DNA from: Phycisphaerales bacterium UBA1845
GTDB taxonomy: Bacteria; Planctomycetota; Phycisphaerae; UBA1845
Reading direction: 5' to 3'
Assembly (NCBI GenBank): GCA_002338715.1
Contig: DDIR01000125.1
Location: forward strand, 1 to 5,594
Length of the DNA: 5,594 nucleotides
Shown here in pieces: positions 1-5,577 of this stretch. Made by a program: the position numbers and the translations under genes. The notes below the pieces were generated by a model. That model saw only the letters and a program-made list of their open reading frames with translations, was not told where the DNA came from and made no database searches. Each line of letters opens with the position of its first letter. Within the stretch, counting starts at the first letter, position 1.

Positions 1-9
1 CCGCCCAAT

Positions 10-44
10 AAAAAAGCCCCGGTGGCGATAAGCGCCACCGGGGC
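10..44 (-). terminator. Intrinsic terminator of the collagen-like lipoprotein gene
   Basis: A perfect 12-bp inverted repeat pairs 16-27 with 33-44 around the 5-base loop ATAAG. The stem is very GC-rich. Read on the minus strand it is followed at once by six T residues (complement of A10-A15). It starts 32 bases after the TAA stop of the collagen-like gene. The T tract lies only on the minus-strand side, so it should terminate leftward transcription and is not obviously bidirectional. It marks the end of this transcription unit. Confidence 0.95.
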
Positions 45-76
45 CGATTGTCTAACTTTGAATTTGGATTTGGGCG

Positions 77-2113
77 TTACTGAACGGGAATCTGCCCAAA
101 GTCCTCACCGCAAACCTCGATGTACTCGAGCAGCACGCCTTCTTCCTGCTGACTGGTCTGCGTCCGCAGACGGATGTCAATGCAATCTTCACCGTCAGCG
201 GCTGAAATGTCAGCCGTTTCCGTGACAAACACATTGGGGGCCAGGTCAGGAATGTTCAGCGTGTCGCCGATGACCCAATCGCCATCGTCGCCGCCGCAAG
301 GACGCCACTCAACGATGAACAGGTCGTTGTCCGACTCGGACAGCGATGCCCAGTCGAAGCGGATGAACAGTCCGGTGTAACCGGAAACGTTGATCCCTTC
401 CTGAACCACCTTGGTCTCTTGTTCAAAGATCGGGATGATGTTGAACTGATCGTCCTGGAGACGTAATCTCTCGTCGACGATCGATGCGTTGTCATCGGGA
501 TCGCCACCCTGCTGCTCACTTTCGAACTCGATCCAGCCGTTGCCGACGGTGTTGCTGTCGGGACGAGCGAAGTCGTCACGGAACGGACAGAGCTGAACGA
601 CGCCACAGTCCGGCGGGTTCTGCAGCAAGTCATCTTCTGACTCGTACACCGCCGCACCGATTGTCATAACCGAAGCGTCATCAGCAGCCGATTCAAAGAA
701 GTCGACGCCAAGGAACGTGTAGCAACCACCGTCATCGAACTGGGCAAGTGCATCATCCGTGTTGAGACGGTTGACTTCAAACGCCATCAGGTCGCGGGCA
801 GCAATGCTGTTGAAGAAGTCCAGATTCAGACCGGCTGCATTGAGCGGCAGGTCAATGATCAAAAGTGAACCACCAACGCCCGGAGCCGGACCAACACTGA
901 TGAAGCGGGTGTTCTGCGTGGCCTGAATCGTCGCACGATCGTTTCCGCTCTTACCGAGGAAGCTGTCCAGACGCAGGACCGAGCAAATGCCATCGCCACC
1001 TTCACGCCAGATGAACAAACGCATCGTGATCGGGTTGTCGGCGCCATCCAGGTCATAACGCTGCGGGACGGCTGCACGGTAAGCGACCGTTCCAACTCCG
1101 CACGGACCCAATGAAGGCTCGAACGTGTTGACGGGTTCAAAGGCTTCGCCCTGCATCTGGTTGAAGGCCGCGTAGGAGCCGCCAGGAACCGTGAAGAACT
1201 GGTCGATGAACACGCTGTTGAACAGTGACGGACCAGGTGCTCCGTCTTCTCCGTCGAGACCGTTGCTGCCAGCCGGACCTGCAGGACCTTGCGGGCCAGG
1301 TTCGCCGTCAAGACCGTTTGAACCAGCGGGGCCAGCCGGACCTTGTGGGCCTGCGGGACCTTGCGGACCTGCCGGGCCTTGCGGTCCCTGACCATCGAGC
1401 ACGTCGATCACACCGTCGGTGTTGACGTCTTCGCTGTAACCACAAATGTCTTCCGGATCGGTCGAAGGCTCGACGTCCGGCGGGCAGAAGCAAACGCCTT
1501 CACCACCGAGACCGCGAACGCGAGCGGTCTGAGCACCTTCAACCACTTCTTCCTCTTCATCGCAAGGATAGAAGTCGACGCAGTTGCCGAATTCATCCTG
1601 AAGCAGCGGGTGGCAGAAATCCTTGATGCCGTTGGTGTTTAGATCCCAAACGCTGTCGCCATCGGCGCCGTCTTGGCCGTCAGCGCCATCGGCACCGTTT
1701 GAACCATTGGAACCGTTTGAGCCGTTTGAACCACTCGGACCAGCAGGGCCTGCCGGACCGGCGGGGCCTTGTGGGCCTTCAGGACCTTGCGGACCTTCGG
1801 TTCCAGGAAGTGACTGTCCATCTTGTCCCGGAGCACCGGGCTCACCTTGTGCACCGGGCTCACCTTGCGCACCGGGCTCACCTTGCGGACCTGCGGGACC
1901 TTGCTGGCCTGCGTTTTGCGGACCGAACAATTGCAACGCAAGGGCACCGATCCCAAAGAGATCGCGTACCCAGTCTTGCACGCCAAACAACCCGTTGCTT
2001 CCACCGACGCAACCGGTCACCAGCAGACCGCCAGCCGGCGCGACGAACAGTGCGGCTGCGACGAACGCACCCGTCAGTTTTTGTCGCGATTTACTCCAAC
2101 CCTTAGCTTTCAT
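77..2113 (-). CDS. Collagen-like repeat lipoprotein, secreted (678 aa)
   Basis: Probable cell-envelope or surface protein of unknown function. Residues 1-34 form a lipoprotein signal peptide: basic start ([12 protein letters not shown]), hydrophobic core, and lipobox VTGC with Cys35 as the lipidated residue. Gly-X-Y tract 1 covers about residues 69-152, with one break (GQSLPG, 99-104), three GEPGAQ-type units and four SNG triplets. Residues 153-242 contain two Ca-loop-like motifs, DLNTNGIKD (157-165) and DVNTDGVID (229-237). Between them lies an acidic segment with six Cys (167, 178, 184, 208, 210, 224) and a DEEEE run. Tract 2 covers residues 243-294. Residues 297-505 are an unrecognised, probably beta-rich segment. 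Residues 509-671 begin with [19 protein letters not shown] and end with LLEYIEVCG, a pattern resembling beta-sandwich (concanavalin/MAM-like) domains of secreted proteins; that assignment is tentative. The region after the lipid Cys has 14 Cys, an even number, compatible with disulfides. The start is set by an AAGGAG site 9 bases upstream. The gene has its own terminator and is 625 bases from preA, so it is probably monocistronic. Collagen-like character is certain; the function is not known. Confidence 0.93.
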   Translation of the reverse strand: MKAKGWSKSRQKLTGAFVAAALFVAPAGGLLVTGCVGGSNGLFGVQDWVRDLFGIGALALQLFGPQNAGQQGPAGPQGEPGAQGEPGAQGEPGAPGQDGQSLPGTEGPQGPEGPQGPAGPAGPAGPSGSNGSNGSNGSNGADGADGQDGADGDSVWDLNTNGIKDFCHPLLQDEFGNCVDFYPCDEEEEVVEGAQTARVRGLGGEGVCFCPPDVEPSTDPEDICGYSEDVNTDGVIDVLDGQGPQGPAGPQGPAGPQGPAGPAGSNGLDGEPGPQGPAGPAGSNGLDGEDGAPGPSLFNSVFIDQFFTVPGGSYAAFNQMQGEAFEPVNTFEPSLGPCGVGTVAYRAAVPQRYDLDGADNPITMRLFIWREGGDGICSVLRLDSFLGKSGNDRATIQATQNTRFISVGPAPGVGGSLLIIDLPLNAAGLNLDFFNSIAARDLMAFEVNRLNTDDALAQFDDGGCYTFLGVDFFESAADDASVMTIGAAVYESEDDLLQNPPDCGVVQLCPFRDDFARPDSNTVGNGWIEFESEQQGGDPDDNASIVDERLRLQDDQFNIIPIFEQETKVVQEGINVSGYTGLFIRFDWASLSESDNDLFIVEWRPCGGDDGDWVIGDTLNIPDLAPNVFVTETADISAADGEDCIDIRLRTQTSQQEEGVLLEYIEVCGEDFGQIPVQ
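1247..1351 (-). repeat. 54-bp in-frame duplication in collagen tract 2
   Basis: Two adjacent copies, spaced 54 bases (18 codons), encode the same 17-residue block [17 protein letters not shown] at residues 255-271 and 273-289. The DNA copies differ at several synonymous positions (for example the AGC/TCA-type Ser codons and GGN third bases), so this is not a very recent duplication. It forms most of the second Gly-X-Y tract. Confidence 0.85.
1694..1732 (-). repeat. 9-bp repeats coding four Ser-Asn-Gly triplets
   Basis: On the minus strand this stretch reads as near-identical 9-base units of the form GGT TCA AAC, with small third-base changes. It encodes [13 protein letters not shown] at residues 128-140 inside collagen tract 1. 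Triplet-multiple repeats of this kind can change copy number without breaking the frame. Confidence 0.8.
1833..1886 (-). repeat. Three 18-bp tandem repeats in collagen tract 1
   Basis: Three copies of an 18-base unit (plus-strand GCACCGGGCTCACCTTGY) run head to tail at 1833-1850, 1851-1868 and 1869-1886. They differ only at the last base of the unit. They encode repeated Gly-Glu-Pro-Gly-Ala-Gln. The near identity suggests recent slippage or recombination, in contrast to the more diverged duplication in tract 2. Confidence 0.9.
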
Positions 2114-2122
2114 AAGCTCTCG

Positions 2123-2128
2123 CTCCTT
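2123..2128 (-). promoter_or_regulatory. Ribosome binding site of the collagen-like gene
   Basis: The minus strand reads AAAAGGAG, then CGAGAGCTT, then ATG. This gives a full AAGGAG core with a 9-base spacer, and it supports the start at 2113. A purine-rich stretch (GAGGAAGAAAAGGAG) lies around it. Confidence 0.85.
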
Positions 2129-2271
2129 TTCTTCCTCAAGAGAAAAGTGGTCGTGTTAAACTTCGTGTGATGGTGACCCAGCCTGTCCGAGACACACACG
2201 GTTATTTATTGAGTACAGATTGGTAACTTGCTTTTTGCCCTACTCACGAGACGAGTGCAATCCTTTATGTT

Positions 2272-2293
2272 TTGATCAAGACATCTCGATGTC
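2272..2293. repeat. Adjacent palindromes upstream of the collagen-like gene
   Basis: An 8-bp perfect palindrome TTGATCAA (2272-2279) abuts a perfect 6-bp inverted repeat GACATC-TC-GATGTC (2280-2293). They lie about 160-180 bases upstream of the collagen-gene start codon, within the interval where its promoter is expected. Dyad symmetry of this size could be a binding site for a dimeric regulator, but no family consensus is recognised and it could be chance. Confidence 0.35.
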
Positions 2294-2310
2294 GAAACAC
2301 CCTGATCGTT

Positions 2311-2325
2311 CAAGACTGCAAGACT
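2311..2325. repeat. Direct heptamer repeat CAAGACT-G-CAAGACT
   Basis: Two identical 7-base copies (2311-2317 and 2319-2325) are spaced by one base, giving a period of 8. It is about 200 bases upstream of the collagen-gene start. No known operator was recognised, so the function is unassigned. Confidence 0.4.
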
Positions 2326-2579
2326 CTGATAGGTCGGCGACTTGGCCCAAAGCGGATATGCACCCCAGCACTACGCTTGACCCCATCAGCGGGATTCGGC
2401 ATCCGTGCTAACCCGATTCCCGTCATCCGCCCCTTCCCCAAGAGGCGAACCAATGCATCAATCTGCTTCCATCCCGAAATACACACCCGGGGCGGAAGCT
2501 CCCCATGACGTCAGATCGTAAGCCCTCGAAAAATCCATGTCAACTTAGAGTACACATTCTGGGGGATGGACTGATAATC

Positions 2580-2671
2580 CCGGTGAAGACCGGCAAGGTT
2601 GGCCAAATACACCACCAAAGCGAAACAATTTCGCGGTTTGGTTATTCGGACTTTGATGCGATTGGCGCATC
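2580..2671 (-). repeat. Cluster of three inverted repeats downstream of preA
   Basis: Three hairpin-capable repeats lie 68-160 bases past the preA stop. CCGGT-GAAG-ACCGG is at 2580-2593 (5-bp stem). CCAAA-GCGAAA-CAA-TTTCGC-GG-TTTGG is at 2615-2641 (11 paired bases with a 2-base bulge). GATGCG-ATTGG-CGCATC is at 2655-2671 (6-bp stem). None has a proper T tract on the minus strand, so they are not textbook intrinsic terminators. They may form a structured 3' end of the preTA mRNA, a Rho-linked end, or a small RNA. Confidence 0.5.
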
Positions 2672-2738
2672 CATCGCCGGCACGTTGGCATGCCCGACAA
2701 CCCCAGGAGCCAACCATGAGACCGTCTATCGTTTCGGG

Positions 2739-4124
2739 CTAGACGTGCTCGGGTGGGGCGATCTTTTCAATCGTACCCGCCGCCAGCCCTTCCTGATATT
2801 CGGACCAGCTCATCGGCTCGCGGGCAGTATCGACCTCCTGCATGGTGATGCACCGATCCACCGGGCAGACGAGCGAACACATGTTGCAACCGACGCACGT
2901 GTCCTGATTGATGGTGAGAATGTTGACGTAATCATTGCCCGCGCCCGGAACGACCGTGATGCCGCCGCTCTTGAGTACGTCGGCGCGGTGACCGTTATTG
3001 GACAGAAACACGTCAACCGGTTGCTGCTCGATCTTGATCGACTGATGGCAACCGTCCTCGCACGCGATGTAACACAATCCGCAATGAACGCACTTGTCCT
3101 GATCGATCTGGGCGACGACCTTGTAATTCAAGTCGAGTTCGCCCCAATGCTTGATGCGCGGGACCGACTTGCCGACAAAGTCCGATACCTTTTTGAAATT
3201 GTTTTCGAGCATCCAACCCTGCATGCCGCTGATCAGGTGCTCGACAATTCTGAACCCGTAATGCATGACGGCTGTGCACACCTGCACGCTCGACGAACCG
3301 AGCAACATGAACTCGACCGCATCCTGCCACGATTGAATCCCGCCGATGCCGCTGATCGGAATGTTGATGTTTGCGTCGCGTGCGCACTCGGCCACCATGT
3401 TCAGCGCGATCGGCTTGACAGCTGGTCCGCAATAACCACCGTGACTTCCGTTGCCGCGCACCGCGGGTTTCGGCGCGAGCGTATTCAAATCGATGCCGAC
3501 GATTGAATTGATCGTGTTGATCAGCGAGATCGCGTCGGCACCACCTTCTGCCGCGGCTCGTCCGATGGTTGTGACGTTGGTGATGTTGGGCGTGAGTTTG
3601 ACGATGACGGGAATCGTCGCGACTTCCTTCACCCACTCGGTGATCATCTTGGTGTATTCGGGCACCTGCCCAACCGCAGCTCCCATCCCCCGCTCGCTCA
3701 TGCCATGCGGGCAGCCGAAGTTCAATTCGATGCCATCGGCGCCGGTGTCCTGCGTCTGCTTGACGATGTCGTGCCAGGTCTCCCGCTTGGACTCGACCAT
3801 CAGCGAAACAAACAGAGCATGATCGGGAAAATCGCGTTTCACCTCGGCGATTTCGCGGAGATTGACCTCCAGCGTGCGGTCGGTGATGAGTTCGATGTTG
3901 TTTAATCCCAGTACTTTACGGCCGTCATAGTCCACAGCCCCGTAGCGGGACGAGACGTTGACGATGGGTTCGTGGTTGAGGGTTTTCCAGACCACCCCGC
4001 CCCAACCGGCTTCATACGCCCGGCGGACCTGATACCCCGAATTCGTCGGTGGCGCTGACGCCAGCCAAAAGGGATTGGGGGCTTTAACGCCGCAGAACTC
4101 GATACTCAGATCTGGCATTGGCAT
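2739..4124 (-). CDS. preA: Dihydropyrimidine dehydrogenase subunit PreA (FMN and 2[4Fe-4S], 461 aa)
   Basis: Catalytic subunit of NAD-dependent dihydropyrimidine dehydrogenase, interconverting uracil/thymine and 5,6-dihydrouracil/dihydrothymine in the cytoplasm with PreT. Residues about 5-320 form the FMN-binding TIM barrel of the dihydroorotate dehydrogenase-like family. Visible motifs include LASAPPTNSG (21-30), the Lys47 motif WKTLN, LNFGCPHGMSERGMG with the predicted catalytic Cys138 and substrate-contact Asn135, INTINS (202-207), and the phosphate-binding SGIGGI (258-263). The C-terminal ferredoxin part has CxxCxxCxxxC at Cys345/348/351/355 and again at Cys410/413/416/420, for two [4Fe-4S] clusters. 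The active-site loop resembles mammalian DPD (CPHGMxERGMG) more than my memory of E. coli PreA. The protein is longer than E. coli PreA (about 411 aa). Much of the excess is an extra segment of about 30 residues between the two Cys motifs. The start at 4124 is favoured over ATG at 4118 because GAGGA lies 7 bases upstream. It is the second gene of a preT-preA operon, 75 bases after preT. Confidence 0.95.
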   Translation of the reverse strand: MPMPDLSIEFCGVKAPNPFWLASAPPTNSGYQVRRAYEAGWGGVVWKTLNHEPIVNVSSRYGAVDYDGRKVLGLNNIELITDRTLEVNLREIAEVKRDFPDHALFVSLMVESKRETWHDIVKQTQDTGADGIELNFGCPHGMSERGMGAAVGQVPEYTKMITEWVKEVATIPVIVKLTPNITNVTTIGRAAAEGGADAISLINTINSIVGIDLNTLAPKPAVRGNGSHGGYCGPAVKPIALNMVAECARDANINIPISGIGGIQSWQDAVEFMLLGSSSVQVCTAVMHYGFRIVEHLISGMQGWMLENNFKKVSDFVGKSVPRIKHWGELDLNYKVVAQIDQDKCVHCGLCYIACEDGCHQSIKIEQQPVDVFLSNNGHRADVLKSGGITVVPGAGNDYVNILTINQDTCVGCNMCSLVCPVDRCITMQEVDTAREPMSWSEYQEGLAAGTIEKIAPPEHV

Positions 4125-4131
4125 GGGTGAA

Positions 4132-4136
4132 TCCTC
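4132..4136 (-). promoter_or_regulatory. Ribosome binding site of preA
   Basis: The minus strand reads GAGGATTCACCC followed by ATG, so GAGGA sits 7 bases before the start at 4124 and 13 bases before the alternative in-frame ATG (codon 3). This decides the first ATG. The same GAGGATTCA word precedes preT. Confidence 0.8.
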
Positions 4137-4165
4137 ATTCTAGGTCCGGGGCGAGCGATGTGAAT

Positions 4166-4182
4166 GTGACACGTACTGTCAC
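4166..4182 (-). repeat. Hairpin in the preT-preA intercistronic gap
   Basis: A perfect 6-bp inverted repeat GTGACA-CGTAC-TGTCAC sits in the 75-base gap, 18 bases after the preT stop. There is no T tract after it on the minus strand, so it is not an intrinsic terminator. It leaves the preA ribosome site unpaired. Plausible roles are mRNA stabilisation or processing between the cistrons, or a dyad operator; neither is shown by the sequence. Confidence 0.5.
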
Positions 4183-4199
4183 TTTCTTGATCCTGCGAA

Positions 4200-5537
4200 C
4201 TAATTGGCCAGCATCGCGCTGATGCCCCACGCTGCGACTTTCCCTTCCTGAACCGCGTCGACAATTTCCGCGCCCTTGCTCGTGCAATCACCACCGGCGA
4301 AGAGTTTGGGAATGCTCGTCGCGCCGGTCCGCGCGTCGATCGCGACTTTACCGCCGTCTACTTTCAAGTTCGGCATCGCTTTGAGCAGATCAAGCAACGG
4401 CACCTGACCGAGCGCTTTGACGACCATGTCGGCATGAATCACAAACTCGCTGCCGGGAATCGTCGAGAGTTTTCCTTTGCGCGACGACGGATCATCGAGC
4501 GTTGTGCGGATGAACTCGACGCCAATCGCCACACCGTTGTCGACCACGACGCGGGTCGGCTGAGCGTTCCACTCGAAGTGCACGCCCTCCGCTTTCATGT
4601 ATTCGTATTCATACGCGAACGCGGGCATCGCATCTTCACCGCGCCGATACGCAACCGTGACCTTTTTCGCACCGAGTCGCGTCGCCTCCGTCGCAACGTC
4701 AGCGGCTGTGTTGCCCGCACCAATCACGAGAACATGCTCGCCGATTTCGCAGTCTTCAAACGGTTTTGTATGCGTCTGGAAAATAAAGTCGAGCGCTTCC
4801 CACGCACCCGGCGCGTCTTCATTGTCGATGCCAAGCGGCGACGTGCGCCCCAGGCCGATGCCCAGAAACACCGCGTCGTATTCTTCGACCATTTTCAAAA
4901 GCGAAGGTCCATCGACGTGATGGTTCAGGCGAATGTCCACGCCGATCTGCTTGACGAGTTCGACTTCGGTCAGGGCGAACTCCGTCGAAATCTTGTACGC
5001 CGAAATGCCCAACGTGTTGAGCCCACCCGGAATGTCGCGGGCTTCAAACACCGTGACGTCGTGGCCGACTTTCCGGAGTTCATGGGCACAAGACAACCCC
5101 GAAGGACCGGAACCGATCACCGCCACCCGCTTGCCCGTCGCCGGACCGGCTTCGAAAAACTCGACGCCCTTCGCGCGGGCAGCATCACACGCAAAGCGCT
5201 GAAGTCGGCCAATCTGCACGGGGGATTTCAACAGCGTGTTGTCCACGCACGCCCCTTCGCACAGCACCTCGGTCGGACACGCCCGGGCGCAACTGCCGCC
5301 GAGAATGTTGTCTTCGAGAATCGTGTGGGCCGCTCCGATCGGGTTGCGGTGCATGATCTGGCGGATGAACTTCGGAATATCGATGTGCGTCGGACACGCC
5401 CGCGTACACGGCGCATCAAAACAGAACAGACACTTCGCCGATTCCATCAGCGCCTCGTCCTGCAACAGAGGCGGCGGCATGTCGGCGAAATTCTGCTTGA
5501 GCGTTTCCGAACTTAAGATGTCACCCGCGCGGGCCAT
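4200..5537 (-). CDS. preT: Dihydropyrimidine dehydrogenase subunit PreT (FAD, Fe-S, NAD(P)H; 445 aa)
   Basis: Electron-input subunit of dihydropyrimidine dehydrogenase, related to the GltD small subunit of glutamate synthase. It takes hydride from NAD(P)H to FAD and passes electrons through Fe-S clusters to PreA. The N-terminal domain (about 1-130) has CxxCx4CxxxCP at Cys36/39/44/48 and CxxxCx5CxxxC at Cys83/87/93/97. This spacing is identical to Cys79/82/87/91 and Cys126/130/136/140 of pig DPD. Gln113 lies 16 residues after Cys97, exactly matching the Gln156 cluster ligand of DPD. The FAD Rossmann motif is GSGPSG (142-147), with Glu165 closing the second strand. The nucleotide motif is GAGNTAAD (273-280), followed by AYRRGEDAMPA. 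The FAD-closing motif is FAGGD (413-417). The protein is complete, slightly longer than E. coli PreT (about 412 aa). The start at 5537 has GAGGA 6 bases upstream. NADH use, as in E. coli, or NADPH use cannot be decided here; Arg298-Arg299 follows the strand where NADPH-specific relatives bind phosphate. First visible gene of the preTA operon. Confidence 0.95.
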   Translation of the reverse strand: MARAGDILSSETLKQNFADMPPPLLQDEALMESAKCLFCFDAPCTRACPTHIDIPKFIRQIMHRNPIGAAHTILEDNILGGSCARACPTEVLCEGACVDNTLLKSPVQIGRLQRFACDAARAKGVEFFEAGPATGKRVAVIGSGPSGLSCAHELRKVGHDVTVFEARDIPGGLNTLGISAYKISTEFALTEVELVKQIGVDIRLNHHVDGPSLLKMVEEYDAVFLGIGLGRTSPLGIDNEDAPGAWEALDFIFQTHTKPFEDCEIGEHVLVIGAGNTAADVATEATRLGAKKVTVAYRRGEDAMPAFAYEYEYMKAEGVHFEWNAQPTRVVVDNGVAIGVEFIRTTLDDPSSRKGKLSTIPGSEFVIHADMVVKALGQVPLLDLLKAMPNLKVDGGKVAIDARTGATSIPKLFAGGDCTSKGAEIVDAVQEGKVAAWGISAMLAN

Positions 5538-5543
5538 GTTGAA

Positions 5544-5548
5544 TCCTC
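5544..5548 (-). promoter_or_regulatory. Ribosome binding site of preT
   Basis: The minus strand reads GAGGATTCAAC then ATG, with a 6-base spacer from GAGGA to the start at 5537. It supports this start codon. No promoter is evident in the remaining 46 bases to the window edge, so preT may be transcribed from further upstream. Confidence 0.8.
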
Positions 5549-5577
5549 GATGGGCGTACGGTCATTGATTCGATTGC

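Larger units (their letters stand above)
2129..2738. other. Intergenic region between preA and the collagen-like gene
   Basis: About 610 bases without a convincing gene. Open frames on either strand are short, overlap each other, lack ribosome sites and show no recognisable protein motif. The right half (2580-2671) holds a cluster of inverted repeats downstream of preA. The left half should contain the collagen-gene promoter. It holds an AT-richer stretch (about 2200-2280), a palindrome TTGATCAA (2272-2279), a 6-bp inverted repeat GACATC-TC-GATGTC (2280-2293) and a direct repeat of CAAGACT (2311-2317 and 2319-2325). I could not find a -35/-10 pair good enough to call. Confidence 0.7.

Noticed and set aside
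859..1395. Minus-strand 178-codon frame inside the collagen-like gene
   Set aside because: It overlaps the main gene in another frame; the main frame has clear Gly-X-Y periodicity and this one is Arg/Ser-rich without motifs.
1230..1910. Tandem repeats considered as a CRISPR array or non-coding satellite
   Set aside because: The repeats are 9, 18 and 54 bases, always multiples of three, without unique spacers, and they encode Gly-X-Y triplets in one continuous frame.
1623..2159. Plus-strand frame with Gly-Pro-rich collagen-looking translation
   Set aside because: GGN-CCN codons read on the opposite strand also give Gly/Pro triplets, so this is a mirror of the real tract. It has no signal peptide or ribosome site of its own.
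2160..2340. Sigma70-type promoter for the collagen-like gene
   Set aside because: AT-rich words such as TAAATA and TTGATC occur, but no pair has acceptable -35/-10 matches at 16-18 base spacing, so no promoter is called.
2220..2508. Two overlapping short plus-strand frames in the intergenic region
   Set aside because: They overlap each other in different frames, lack ribosome sites and have no recognisable composition or motif.
2511..2717. Minus-strand 68-codon frame in the intergenic region after preA
   Set aside because: No ribosome site, no signal or domain, and it runs through the inverted-repeat cluster; not supported as a gene.
2505..3506. Long plus-strand open frame (333 codons) antisense to preA
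   Set aside because: It lies mostly opposite well-supported PreA codons, has no ribosome site or recognisable motif, and looks like codon-bias shadowing.
4116..4118. Alternative PreA start at the third codon (Met3)
   Set aside because: The GAGGA site is 13 bases away from it but 7 bases from the first ATG, which is the better spacing.
4165..4182. CRP-like operator TGTGA...TCAC in the preT-preA gap
   Set aside because: The half-site spacing is 9 bases, not the 6 of the CRP consensus, and the position inside an operon gap is unusual for such a site.
4434..5516. Long plus-strand open frame (360 codons) antisense to preT
   Set aside because: Arg/His-rich, motif-free translation wholly inside preT; an expected mirror frame of a moderately GC-rich gene.
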